Shown: positions 1-8,409 of the stretch, piece by piece
Numbering within the stretch: the stretch's first letter is position 1
Layout: the number at the start of each line of letters is the position of its first letter
Assembly: GCF_003967515.1 (NCBI RefSeq)
Contig: NZ_BIFQ01000001.1
Coordinates: forward strand, 310,001 to 374,000
Origin: Dictyobacter aurantiacus
Lineage (GTDB): Bacteria > Chloroflexota > Ktedonobacteria > Ktedonobacterales > Ktedonobacteraceae
Length of the DNA stretch: 64,000 nt
Reading direction: 5' to 3'
The notes under the pieces: model-generated
Database searches by the model: none
What the model was told of the DNA's origin: nothing
What the model saw: only the letters and a program-made list of their open reading frames with translations
Made by a program: the position numbers and the translations under genes

Positions 1-664
1 GTGCATGGCATTGCCCGGACGCTAATGCCCCGACTGTCTGCGCCAGGAGCCGCGCACCTACCCCGGCGCAGAGCACCTCCAGTTCCCCGTAACGAACCCC
101 CTCGGGTACCGCGATCGTTTCCTGCGCCAGGATCGGCCCGCTATCCAATGCCGTGGTTAATCGATGGATCGTGACGCCGGTCTGCTCCTCGCCCGCCCGC
201 AAGGTCCAGAAAAGCGGCAAGGGACCTCGATTGGCCGGGAGCAACGAAGGATGAACATTGATCCCACCCAGGCGCGGTAGCTCTAAGAGAGCACGCGGAA
301 TGATCCTGGAGAAACAGGCGACGCAAAGAATATCGGGTTGGTAAGCGGCCAACGTTGCTAGCGTCTCGGGATCTTTCAGCTCGCGTACCTGCCAGACCGG
401 GATAGCATGCGCCCACGCCATCTGCGTCAGCGAGGCGGTAGCGGTCGTAAACATGGGCAGACTGCCACGCCGGCTCCGGGGAGCAACCTTCGGCACTATC
501 GCGGGCGCGACATGTATACCCGGCAAGGTATCTCCATCGGCAGGGATAACGACGGCGCACACCTCAAAGCCGTTCTGGAGTAGCGCGGTGAAGGATGGTA
601 GTGAAAAATCGCACTCCATTCCAAAGAAAAGGATGCGCATCCCTGGTGAAAAAGCCCCTGACAT
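1..664 (-). CDS. fmt: Methionyl-tRNA formyltransferase-like protein, N-terminal part (runs off window)
   Basis: Formyltransferase of the Fmt/GART fold, which transfers a formyl group from 10-formyl-tetrahydrofolate, in Fmt to initiator Met-tRNA in the cytoplasm. About 221 codons are inside the window; the C-terminal part lies beyond base 1. The protein has the N-terminal Rossmann start (MRILFFG) and the active-site segment INVHPSLLP followed by NRGPLPLFW, which supplies the family Asn136 and His138; Asp174 in TALDSGPIL fits the third catalytic residue. The ATG at 664 follows AAAGGT; an in-frame ATG at 640 is equally possible. Because the C-terminal tRNA-binding domain is not visible, a formyltransferase acting on another substrate, such as a nucleotide sugar, cannot be excluded. 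Confidence 0.75.
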   Translation of the reverse strand, partial: MSGAFSPGMRILFFGMECDFSLPSFTALLQNGFEVCAVVIPADGDTLPGIHVAPAIVPKVAPRSRRGSLPMFTTATASLTQMAWAHAIPVWQVRELKDPETLATLAAYQPDILCVACFSRIIPRALLELPRLGGINVHPSLLPANRGPLPLFWTLRAGEEQTGVTIHRLTTALDSGPILAQETIAVPEGVRYGELEVLCAGVGARLLAQTVGALASGQCHA

Positions 665-846
665 CTTTCTTACCTTTTTCATCGTACTGCCTGCCAGTCC
701 GCTGCTCTGTTTGGACAAACAAACGTTCAAAAATAGTAGCAAATCTCTCACCCACTGTCAAACAGCAACCACGATCAACAGGAGCATGCAGGGCTTTTTA
801 ATATTCGTCTGGAGATAGTCGGGAGATCACGAGCAAGCGATACGAT

Positions 847-911
847 GTGTGGAGTGTGTGGTGGGCGGCCGCAGCCACACTCCACACGCCCAACCCGGCG
901 CCGCAGGCGCC
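847..911. repeat. GC-rich hairpin pair, weak member of the palindromic element family
   Basis: Two consecutive inverted repeats lie in the 420-bp gap before the YggX gene. The first has perfect 12-nt arms, GTGTGGAGTGTG at 847-858 and its complement at 876-887, with GCGGCCGC in the loop. The second is GGCGCC-GCA-GGCGCC at 897-911. The NotI-like octamer and the GCGCCGCAGGCGC motif recur in the other intergenic palindromes here, so this may be a decayed copy. The rest of 665-1085 shows nothing I can name. Confidence 0.55.
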
Positions 912-1085
912 AAAGAGGAAAATTAAAAAAACCTTAGATGCATGCGAGAAGGCGTGCAATAATAGCTGCCGACATAGTACAATAATGAGTAAGATGCTAC
1001 AGGGCATCGGCTGACGTTTTCCATTAACGGCAAGTGCGAGCTGCTCAATGGTTTTTATTATTACCCTTTATGAGGGGGAGTTCAT

Positions 1086-1418
1086 ATGCCAAGAATGGTT
1101 TATTGCGTCAAGTTGCAGCGTGAACTTCCTGGTCTGGAGAAACCTCCGTTTCCAGGAAAGCTGGGGCAGCGCATTTACGAACAGATTTCACAGCAAGCCT
1201 ACGATATGTGGCCGGCACAACAGGTGTTAATTATCAACCACTACGGTTTGAATATGGCCGATCCCGAGGCTCGTAAGATCTTACGCGAACAGATGGAGGA
1301 ATTTTTCTTTGGGCAGGATGCCGCGATGCCGGAAGGATGGGCTCCTGAGACAGCCGGAGCGGGTAGTAAGGGCGCGCCACAGCGCAAAGGGGGGGGAGGC
1401 GCGCCACGAAGGAAATAA
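1086..1418 (+). CDS. yggX: YggX-like Fe(II)-trafficking / oxidative damage protection protein
   Basis: The 110-residue protein follows the YggX pattern from end to end: a short N-terminus with one conserved cysteine (MPRMVYC), then LGQRIYEQIS, then the QQVLIINHYGLNMADPEAR region and REQMEEFFF, where E. coli YggX has MLINEKKLNMM and QEMVNFLF. YggX proteins are small cytoplasmic proteins linked to labile iron handling and protection of Fe-S enzymes. The C-terminal 25 residues are a Gly/Ala/Arg/Lys-rich tail absent from the enterobacterial protein. GGGGGAG sits 5 nt before the ATG. The gene ends 20 nt before the radical SAM start, suggesting co-transcription with that Fe-S enzyme. Confidence 0.85.
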   Translation: MPRMVYCVKLQRELPGLEKPPFPGKLGQRIYEQISQQAYDMWPAQQVLIINHYGLNMADPEARKILREQMEEFFFGQDAAMPEGWAPETAGAGSKGAPQRKGGGGAPRRK

Positions 1419-1438
1419 GAAAGCATGGAGATGTTCTG

Positions 1439-2851
1439 TTGATCTCGTGCTATGAATTGGGCCATCAGCCTTTCCACCTGGCATCATTGTCGGCCATGCT
1501 TGAGCAGTCCGGCTACGCGCCGGTGTGTGTCGATACGTCCATTGATTCACTTTCAGATGAGGCGATTCACCAGGCACGCTTCGTGGCCATCTCGGTCCCT
1601 ATGCATACAGCGATGCGCCTGGGCGAGCAGGTTGCGCAACGCATTCGTACGCTCAATCCCACGGCGTATATCTGCCTGTATGGCCTGTATGCGCTGCTCA
1701 ACGCCGATCACCTGCTTGAACAGCACACCATTGATGCAGCCATCGGGGGCGAATATGAGGTCCCGCTGTGTCAACTGATCGCCGCGGTCGAACAAGGTAA
1801 AGATGATGGTATCCCGGGCGTCTATAGCCGTGGGCATATCAGCGGACCCTGGATTCAACGTACGCCATTTATAGTACCCGAGCGCGATCATCTACCCGCC
1901 CTGGATCGCTATGCGCGTATGGAACGGGGAACAGAGACACGGGTGGTCGGTTACACCGAGTCTACACGCGGCTGCAAGCATACGTGCGTCCACTGTCCAG
2001 TCACGCCGATCTATCATGGACGCTTCTTCGCGGTCCCGGCAGATGTTGTGCTGGCGGATATTCGCGCCCAGGTGGCCGGAGGGGCACAGCATATCACCTT
2101 TGGCGATCCCGATTTCTGGAATGGTCCCACCCACGCCCTGCGCATCACACGTGCGATGCACCAGGAGTTTCCGGACCTGACCTTCGACGCCACAATCAAG
2201 ATTGAGCACCTACTCAAGCATCGGCAGTTTCTGCCGGAAATGAAAGAACTGGGCTGCGTCTTTGTGGTGTCGGCGGTTGAATCGTTGAACAACAGGGTAC
2301 TCCAGGAGCTAGCCAAGAATCATACCGCCGCCGATGTGGCCGAGGCTTTCGACGAGATGGAGCGAGTCGGGATTACGCTGCGTCCATCACTGCTGCCTTT
2401 CACGCCCTGGGAGACGCTCGATAGCTATATTGAGCTTCTTAATTTCTTCGAGCAGGGACACTTCATCGAGCATATCGATCCGGTTCACCTCTCGATTCGC
2501 CTGCTTATTCCTCCCGGTTCAGCACACCTGGATACCCCGGGCAGTTCAAGCTGGATCGGTGAATTTGATCCTACCGCCTTTGGCTATCGCTGGGCTCATC
2601 CCGATCCACGCATGGACGAATTGCAGAAGCAGGTCGCCACGCTGGTCGAGCAGGCCGAACAGATGGGGTCAGACGCGGTAATGACCTTTTTCCAGATCAA
2701 AGCACGCGCGCTTGCTATGAAGGGAGAGAAGCTATCCGCCTTCAAAGCCATGCGCCAGTATGGTGAACGGAAAGAGCTTCCCCACCTTACCGAGTCCTGG
2801 TTCTGCTGCGCAGAACCCACCAGCAATCAACTCTGCGCCAGGCGCGCATAA
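1439..2851 (+). CDS. CCAEP-tail radical SAM protein
   Basis: Radical SAM enzyme of 470 residues. Residues 1-120 look like the B12-binding-type N-terminal domain seen in COG1032-like proteins. The [4Fe-4S] motif CxxxCxxC is C179, C183 and C186 (TRGCKHTCVHC). The C-terminus carries WFCCAEP (C456-C457-A-E-P), the hallmark of the CUAEP/CCAEP-tail family in which some members have selenocysteine at the second position; this copy is the cysteine form (TGC). The substrate is unknown. The start is TTG at 1439, chosen because GGAG lies 8 nt upstream and the frame has no nearer ATG. It follows the YggX gene by 20 nt. Confidence 0.85.
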   Translation: MISCYELGHQPFHLASLSAMLEQSGYAPVCVDTSIDSLSDEAIHQARFVAISVPMHTAMRLGEQVAQRIRTLNPTAYICLYGLYALLNADHLLEQHTIDAAIGGEYEVPLCQLIAAVEQGKDDGIPGVYSRGHISGPWIQRTPFIVPERDHLPALDRYARMERGTETRVVGYTESTRGCKHTCVHCPVTPIYHGRFFAVPADVVLADIRAQVAGGAQHITFGDPDFWNGPTHALRITRAMHQEFPDLTFDATIKIEHLLKHRQFLPEMKELGCVFVVSAVESLNNRVLQELAKNHTAADVAEAFDEMERVGITLRPSLLPFTPWETLDSYIELLNFFEQGHFIEHIDPVHLSIRLLIPPGSAHLDTPGSSSWIGEFDPTAFGYRWAHPDPRMDELQKQVATLVEQAEQMGSDAVMTFFQIKARALAMKGEKLSAFKAMRQYGERKELPHLTESWFCCAEPTSNQLCARRA

Positions 2852-2863
2852 AAAACAAGTAGA

Positions 2864-2896
2864 CATAGTTGTGCCGATATGACCGGTACAACTATG
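2864..2896. terminator. Hairpin between convergent genes
   Basis: Arms CATAGTTGT (2864-2872) and ACAACTATG (2888-2896) lie between the convergent radical SAM gene and the sugar dehydrogenase remnant. There is no clear T-tract, so this is a candidate bidirectional terminator only. Confidence 0.45.
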
Positions 2897-2947
2897 GCTG
2901 CTCCTACGAAAAAGTCTGGAAATGTGTCACCTGACTCCTGGATACCT

Positions 2948-4396
2948 TTATGCTTGATACGTCAGCTTATAGACGGTGCCGCTTAGATCATCAGAGATAA
3001 AGATGTTGCCCTGCTGATCAATCGCGGTATCAACCGGACGGCCCCAGACGGATGTGTTATCCTGCCAGCCCGTGACCAGGTCGATCTGCTGTCCCGGCTG
3101 CTGTGATTGATTATTCCAGGGGAAGTAGATGACTTTATAACCCGTGGGCACGGTCCGATTCCAGGAGCCATGCAGACTGATCAATGCACCGGTGTGTTGT
3201 GGGTTTGGCGCAGAAGGATCCTGCAGAAAAACCAGACCCAATGGCGCAGAATGGGCCTGTATCCCTTTATCAATGCGCTGCATCTGATCACAGTTCACAT
3301 GACCATCGGCATTAAACTCGACATCGCGATCGAATGGCATGTGGTTGACGCCCTGATCGGGATTGGGATTACAGAACGGCCAGCCGTAGTTGGCCCCTTC
3401 CTGAATATGGGTAAACTCTTCAGGCGGATGATTATCAACATACGCTGGAATCCGCTGCTGGTACTGACCCGTCGCATCCTGGTGGGGATAAAGGATATTA
3501 TCGCGATTGTTCACCGCTACCCACAGGTGGTTCGTACCCGGTACAAAGGCCAGTCCCTCGGCGTTACGCAATCCATGTGCGTAGAGATGTCCCTGGGTGC
3601 CATCAGCATTATACTGATAGATAGCGCCCCGCAAAGGATTGCTCTGGGTATCCGCCAGACAGGCATTACAGGTCGAGGCGATTGAGACATATAACTTGTT
3701 ATTGCTGTCCAGCGCGATATTCTTGAGCTCATGCCCATAAGCGCCATGCAATTCAGGACTGCTGCTATCGGGTAATCCCTTCACCACAATCTGGCGATCA
3801 TGAGCCTGTATATCCCCTTTCTAATAGAGGAAACGATCGATCTGGTTTGTCTCGGAGATATAGACATATGTCTGCTGGTCAATGGTATGAAACACGATAT
3901 CCTGCGGACGCCGCAAGCCACTGACAAAGGTCGATACGTCAGGGTTTCCCTGTTGATTGGACCGCACCAGGTCAACTTTCCCCTCATCAGGCACCGAGAC
4001 CAGCAGATCACCAGCCGGTGTAACCGCCATAAAGCGAGCTTTAGGGATGCGTGTATAGACTGAGATCTGCATATGTGGGGGCACGTTCAGATAGCGATCC
4101 TGCTCAAATGCTCCACCGCGCATGTCAGAGGCAACAGATACCCTGACACGCTGATTCCCTGCTGTAGGCTGGGCCAGGATCGCTGAAACGGCCGATGGTG
4201 AAGTTCCCTGCGTGGACGTTGCCGTCGCACCCGCCGGCGTACTGGTATGGGTCGGTTTTGAAGCGCTCGGTGGTGCGCTGCTAGACCCACAGCCACTCAA
4301 CACCAGCAGCAAACACAAACAGAGCGTCGTTATCCCCCCGGATATTGAATACCTTCGCACAGCGCAAGCTCCCCTTTCCCAAACATACAAGTGCAT
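2948..4396 (-). pseudogene. PQQ-type sugar (sorbosone/glucose) dehydrogenase lipoprotein, interrupted by in-frame TAG
   Basis: The N-terminal part has a lipoprotein signal (LCLLLVLSGC), a Ser/Thr/Pro linker and the first blades of a glucose/sorbosone dehydrogenase propeller. The C-terminal part continues with GHELKNIALDSNNKLYVS, HGLRNAEGLAF, LHGSWNRTVPTGYKVI and AIDQQGNIFISDDLSGTVYKL, all typical of soluble PQQ sugar dehydrogenases. Both halves are in one reading frame, separated only by TAG at 3821-3823 (...DRFLY-stop-KGDIQAHDRQ...), with matching sequence on both sides, so a single base change or a sequencing error explains it. An ATG at 3787 could re-initiate, but that product would lack the signal peptide. 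The start at 4396 gives the best signal peptide; an in-frame ATG at 4426 is an alternative. Confidence 0.8.
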
Positions 4397-4586
4397 TTTC
4401 TTAAACTCTTCGCATCTCAAAATCATCTTGTCCCATATACACGTATTTCCAAGCAAATCAATACAAATATAGTGGTAAAGTACTAGCTGCCAGATGCTGG
4501 CCTGACCTCAGGTACAGGTGACTGGATATGGGACCCATCCAGAGATTACAATAAAGATACATACTATAGCAAAAGCGAGGTGAACC

Positions 4587-5063
4587 ATGGACCCGGCAGT
4601 TAAGAAGCAAGCATTGCGTACATTTACGTATGGACTCTATGTGATTATGAGTAAGGAGGGCGAGGTTGTAAATGCATTTACAGCCAACTGGCTTACCCAG
4701 GTCTCTTTTGAGCCCCCTCTGATCGCCGTCTCTATCGAGAACGATGCCAAATCGCTCTCGATGATTCAACATAGCCAGACCTTCACTATCAACGTCCTGA
4801 AAACGGGACAGCGTGAGCTGGCTGGCCAGCTCGGTCGACCGTACCTTAAAAATCCGGACAAGCTGGCTGGCATCGCATATACAATGCAGCAAGATGCCTA
4901 TCCAGTACTCAACGATGCCCTGGCCTGGACCGCCTGTAAAGTACAAAACAGCGTACCAGCTGGTGACTCAACCGTGGTCATCGCAGAGGTCGTCGAAGCC
5001 GGCGTACAGTCTGAAGGCGCCTCTCTTACCATGAACGAGGCCGGCTTCCGCCACGCGGGCTAA
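4587..5063 (+). CDS. Flavin reductase-like (FMN-binding split barrel) protein
   Basis: The 158-residue protein has the flavin reductase domain order: FTYGLYVIMS, then NAFTANWLTQVSFEPPLIAVSI (FMN phosphate-binding strand), FTINVL, and a C-terminal FRHAG corresponding to the usual W/F-x-Y-A/G-G end. The family reduces FMN/FAD with NAD(P)H or binds FMN as part of two-component oxygenases; the partner is not visible here. GAGGTG lies 5 nt before the ATG. The gene is divergent from the dehydrogenase remnant. Another member of the family sits at 31296-31931. Confidence 0.82.
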   Translation: MDPAVKKQALRTFTYGLYVIMSKEGEVVNAFTANWLTQVSFEPPLIAVSIENDAKSLSMIQHSQTFTINVLKTGQRELAGQLGRPYLKNPDKLAGIAYTMQQDAYPVLNDALAWTACKVQNSVPAGDSTVVIAEVVEAGVQSEGASLTMNEAGFRHAG

Positions 5064-5080
5064 ACCGTCACAACCTCAAA

Positions 5081-5128
5081 ATATCATGTCAGGATGCTAT
5101 ACAAAGGTACAGCATCCTGACATGATAT
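5081..5128. terminator. Perfect 18-bp hairpin after the flavin reductase gene
   Basis: Perfect arms at 5081-5098 and 5111-5128 (ATATCATGTCAGGATGCT and complement) enclose a 12-nt loop. The hairpin lies 18 nt after the stop codon. It is A/T-rich at its base rather than followed by a long T-run; it probably ends transcription of the flavin reductase gene. Confidence 0.6.
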
Positions 5129-5189
5129 TATATATAGGTATACACATTCTATACCTAAAAGAGGAAAAACAAGCAAAGGAGCTCACCGC

Positions 5190-5867
5190 ATGCAGCGTCA
5201 GAGCAGCGCATCGTCAGATACCCATAGCACATCTATGCTGGATATAAAACGCGACTGTACATTCTGTCAGATAGACCGTATCGCTCCACTGATAATGAAG
5301 GAAACACCGAATTTACGCCTGGTGGCCGATCATGCCCCACTGGTTGAAGGCCATATCCTGATTATCCCTAAACAACACTATACCTGTTATGGGGATGTCC
5401 CCTCCAGCCTGGACGACGAACTGTTCGGACTCAAGCAAGAAGTGCGGCGCTTTTTTGAGCTCTACTATACCGAACCGGTGTATTGGGAACATGGGATCTT
5501 CCATCAAACAGTCTTCCATGCCCATCTTCACTGCTTCCCCATCGGCCCACTGACCTATGACCTGGAACACCACGGACATGGTCAACGCATCCATAGCCAG
5601 GAAGATATTCGCAGCTGGCATCAACAAAATGGTCACTATTTTTATCTCGAAGATACCCACCACGGCTACCTGTTTCCCCCTGAGCCCGAAACCTATTCAT
5701 CCATCATCAGAAATGTGCTGGGACCAGCCGTCGCGGCCCACAGCAGCTATAAGCAGTGGCGTCTGCCTCAGGAGCGCCAGATCGATGGCAAGCCGCTGAT
5801 CGCATCTGCCATGGCCCACTGGAAAGAGTTCGAGCACACAGGGCAGGCTGGTACCCGCTCATCGTAA
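5190..5867 (+). CDS. HIT family protein
   Basis: Histidine-triad nucleotide hydrolase/transferase fold, 225 residues. The catalytic triad is visible as FHAHLHCFPI with H110, H112 and H114. An N-terminal C23-x2-C26 pair (CTFC) is the zinc pair common in HIT proteins, and VEGHILIIPKQHY is the usual nucleotide-binding strand. The protein is about twice the length of an ordinary HIT domain; the extra C-terminal 100 residues have no domain I can name and may set substrate choice. AAAGGAG is 9 nt before the ATG. The substrate is not predictable. Confidence 0.82.
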   Translation: MQRQSSASSDTHSTSMLDIKRDCTFCQIDRIAPLIMKETPNLRLVADHAPLVEGHILIIPKQHYTCYGDVPSSLDDELFGLKQEVRRFFELYYTEPVYWEHGIFHQTVFHAHLHCFPIGPLTYDLEHHGHGQRIHSQEDIRSWHQQNGHYFYLEDTHHGYLFPPEPETYSSIIRNVLGPAVAAHSSYKQWRLPQERQIDGKPLIASAMAHWKEFEHTGQAGTRSS

Positions 5868-5961
5868 ATAATGGGCCTCATTTCGTTTTTGCAGCAGGGC
5901 TCAACAAAAAAAGCGTATACTATAGCTAGCTACTAGCTTATTTTTTGATTTAGAGGAGACT

Positions 5962-6822
5962 ATGGCATCAATGGAAATTCGCAAAGTTGGCGTTATCGGA
6001 TGCGGCTTAATGGGTGGAGGCATCGCGCAGACCTGCGCGCAGTCGGGTTATACCACGGTTGTGCGCGAAGTTAATCAAGAACTGCTCGATAAGGGGCTGG
6101 CGCGCATAGAGGCGGCCTGGCAAAAGATGGAGAGCAAAGGGAAGCTTACAACGCAGCAGGCAGCTGAAACTCGTGAACACCTGCGCGGCACAATCAACCT
6201 GGAAGACCTGGCCGACTGCGACGTCATTATTGAGGCGGTCATCGAGAATATGGAGGAAAAATTACGTCTCTATCCCGCACTTGATCGCCTGCTCAAACCC
6301 GAGGCCCTGTTATTGAGCAATACCTCATCATTGAGCGTCACCCAGATGGGAGCAGTTACCAAACGACCTGGCAAAGTAGCGGGCCTGCATTTCTTTAATC
6401 CAGCCCCGGTCATGCAACTGGTCGAAATCGTACGCACCATCTCCACGTCTGATGAAACGATCGAGACCGTCCAACAATTCGCCCGTTCACTCGGAAAGAC
6501 GCCAGTACTGGCCAAAGATACGGCCGGCTTCATCGTCAACTTCTTGCTCATCCCTTATTTGATCTCGGCCGTCCGTATGCTGGAAAACGGTGTCGCCAGC
6601 CGGGATGACATCGATACAGCCATGAAGCTCGGCTGTGGCTATCCCATGGGCCCTTTTACGCTACTGGACTATGTGGGGCTCGACACAACGCTCTGGGCGG
6701 CGGAAGCGATCTATGATGAATACAAGGATCCCCTGTATGCCCCTCCTCCCCTGCTGCGTCGCATGGTGCAGTCGGGATACTATGGAAAAAAGAGCGGCAA
6801 AGGATTCTATGATTATCAATAA
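5962..6822 (+). CDS. 3-hydroxybutyryl-CoA (3-hydroxyacyl-CoA) dehydrogenase
   Basis: NAD-dependent oxidation of (S)-3-hydroxyacyl-CoA to 3-oxoacyl-CoA, 286 residues, the usual length of the single-function Hbd/PaaH type. The N-terminal Rossmann motif is GCGLMGGG (13-20). The catalytic histidine is H143 in HFFNPAPVMQLVE, which also supplies the partner glutamate. The C-terminal domain has GYPMGPFTLLDYVGLD and ends KKSGKGFYDY, both family hallmarks. AGAGGAG precedes the ATG. It stands alone, so whether it serves butyrate/PHB, phenylacetate or fatty-acid metabolism cannot be told from context. Confidence 0.92.
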   Translation: MASMEIRKVGVIGCGLMGGGIAQTCAQSGYTTVVREVNQELLDKGLARIEAAWQKMESKGKLTTQQAAETREHLRGTINLEDLADCDVIIEAVIENMEEKLRLYPALDRLLKPEALLLSNTSSLSVTQMGAVTKRPGKVAGLHFFNPAPVMQLVEIVRTISTSDETIETVQQFARSLGKTPVLAKDTAGFIVNFLLIPYLISAVRMLENGVASRDDIDTAMKLGCGYPMGPFTLLDYVGLDTTLWAAEAIYDEYKDPLYAPPPLLRRMVQSGYYGKKSGKGFYDYQ

Positions 6823-6828
6823 TCTGAT

Positions 6829-6946
6829 TTTTCGTACCCGCGGTGCTCAGAATTTTATTGTGTGTTGGTGCTGGGAGCGCGAATGCGCTCCCAGCACCAA
6901 CACACAATAACGAGTGCGGCCGCGTAGCGGACACGCTTGTGGGAAC
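6829..6946. repeat. Palindromic element copy with perfect 26-bp hairpin
   Basis: The core hairpin has perfect 26-nt arms at 6855-6880 and 6885-6910 around a GAAT loop; the arm contains TGTGTTGGTGCTGGGAGCGC. The left flank TTTTTCGTACCCGCGGTGCT and right flank AGTGCGGCCGCGTAGCGGAC are shared with the copy near 30536, whose central palindrome has a different sequence. It lies after the 3-hydroxyacyl-CoA dehydrogenase gene. Confidence 0.85.
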
Positions 6947-7012
6947 ACATCTATTTGAGGTGATGATGCATCGGCGGCGCGGAACCTCATCTTGTTGGGA
7001 CACGAAGACAAA

Positions 7013-7045
7013 AAAAAAGATGCGAGCATTGCTCGCATCTTTTTT
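7013..7045. terminator. Bidirectional intrinsic terminator
   Basis: Perfect 15-nt arms at 7013-7027 and 7031-7045, with GATGCGAGC stems flanked by A6 and T6 runs, form a textbook two-way Rho-independent terminator. It lies between the dehydrogenase gene and the convergent membrane-protein gene at 7053. Confidence 0.9.
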
Positions 7046-7052
7046 GATGTGC

Positions 7053-7847
7053 TTAGTCTGCGGCCGCAACACGAGGTGGGAGAGATCTACGTGTATTGTA
7101 GCCACGACGGTCAGATACATAGCGCTGAGGAGTCGGACGAACCTCATCAGGATGATATGAGCCAGCCGCATCAGTATTGATACCAGGAAAATTGGGACCA
7201 TAGTTGTAGTGACCGGTCTCGGCAGGAGATAGCGGACCACGCGCAAACATTGGAACACCTTTTATAGCTGGCACACCATACTCGGGCGACTCATCGTAGA
7301 GATCAGCTGGCACACGGTCAAGACTACGCTTGAGCAGATCCACTTCGCTAACCTTCAAACGCACAGTATTATTGATAATGTCATTCTCAATAAAGCGTAA
7401 CGGCACATAATAGACCTTCATGGAGAAACCACCACGGTCAGCCAGAATGTAATTGCCCATACGAGCCTGCACAGTGCCCAGTGACTCGCCATCTCTATCA
7501 ATGACAGTTTGACCAATCTGGAATTTCGCCAGAGCTCCGCCCAGCTGTGGAGAAGAAATATACGTTTCTTCAGGCGCAGCCATCGGATCTTCTAGTGCCC
7601 ATCCCAGAATACCTACCAGAATGAAGACAGCACCAACCAGAGTCAGCCACGGCGCATCAGGAATGAACAACAAGCCAACTATCGAGACCAGAATTGCGAC
7701 ACTGAGTAGTGCAGGCCACAAACTTGGATTCGGTAAGTGGATATGATGTTCCTCCTCAGCAGCCAGTGCATCCTCCTCATAATCAGTGACAACAGTGCTC
7801 TCTCTATCGTCTGTAGCGGGATTAGCACGTTGAAGAGAACTATCCAT
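7053..7847 (-). CDS. Membrane protein with PRC-barrel-like domain
   Basis: I do not recognise the full protein. After an acidic N-terminus it has HHIHLPNPSLW and two adjacent hydrophobic segments (SVAILVSIVGLLFI and LTLVGAVFILVGILGWAL), reminiscent of small subunit-IV-like proteins of Chloroflexota cytochrome oxidases. A soluble domain follows, FQIGQTVIDRDGESLGTVQA, whose pattern fits the PRC-barrel/DUF2171 type, then a Pro/Tyr/Arg-rich tail. The start at 7847 (264 residues) is chosen because AGAGGAA lies 6 nt upstream. An oxidase-linked role is a guess only: no oxidase genes are near. Confidence 0.6.
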   Translation of the reverse strand: MDSSLQRANPATDDRESTVVTDYEEDALAAEEEHHIHLPNPSLWPALLSVAILVSIVGLLFIPDAPWLTLVGAVFILVGILGWALEDPMAAPEETYISSPQLGGALAKFQIGQTVIDRDGESLGTVQARMGNYILADRGGFSMKVYYVPLRFIENDIINNTVRLKVSEVDLLKRSLDRVPADLYDESPEYGVPAIKGVPMFARGPLSPAETGHYNYGPNFPGINTDAAGSYHPDEVRPTPQRYVSDRRGYNTRRSLPPRVAAAD

Positions 7848-8409
7848 AAGCATTTCCTCTAAGAATGTAGTACGATCTGTGAGGACGAGTATTCCCAATT
7901 AATTGTCCTGTTCATAACAATAACACAATTCCCCATTTTTGACCAGAGTATAGCCCCCCACGACGTCCGCATCGCGCTCATCACTCTACAGTTCTTATGC
8001 AAAACTAGTTGGCGCTCTCCCTTTTTACACCTGTATTTCTTTCATCTCTAACAAGATGGTATTCACTGGGTAGCTTCATGAACTTCAAAGCAGGAATACG
8101 TCTAAAGGGGCTTCTTCGTGGTAAGACTGTCAAGACCATGTATGTTTTTCCACTATAGTTCTACCGGGACATACAGCGTTCTTAAACCAACACCTCCTCT
8201 GGAGCCACAGGAGCAACGCCTGGCACCCACGGCTTCTGAGAGCCGGATCTGATTATCACCCAGCCTTAAAACACACCATCTCAAGAGAACGACCTCTTTT
8301 GGATCTCTTCTGGACCCCTTCTGGCCCAGAAGAGGCCGTTCTGAAACTGAGCACGCTTCTAACCCGTATTCGCCTCATGGATCAGTTATTATTTTGCAGG
8401 GGGAAAAAG
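7848..8409. other. Intergenic stretch without a gene
   Basis: This 560-bp gap separates two divergent genes and should hold both promoters. I see no ORF with a ribosome binding site, no strong repeat and no RNA motif. A short stem, CTTCTGG against CCAGAAG at about 8317-8333, lies in the leader of the downstream gene. Confidence 0.5.

Noticed and set aside
3107-3685. 192-codon plus-strand ORF opposite the sugar dehydrogenase
   Set aside because: A shadow of the dehydrogenase reading frame; the minus-strand translation matches a known family.
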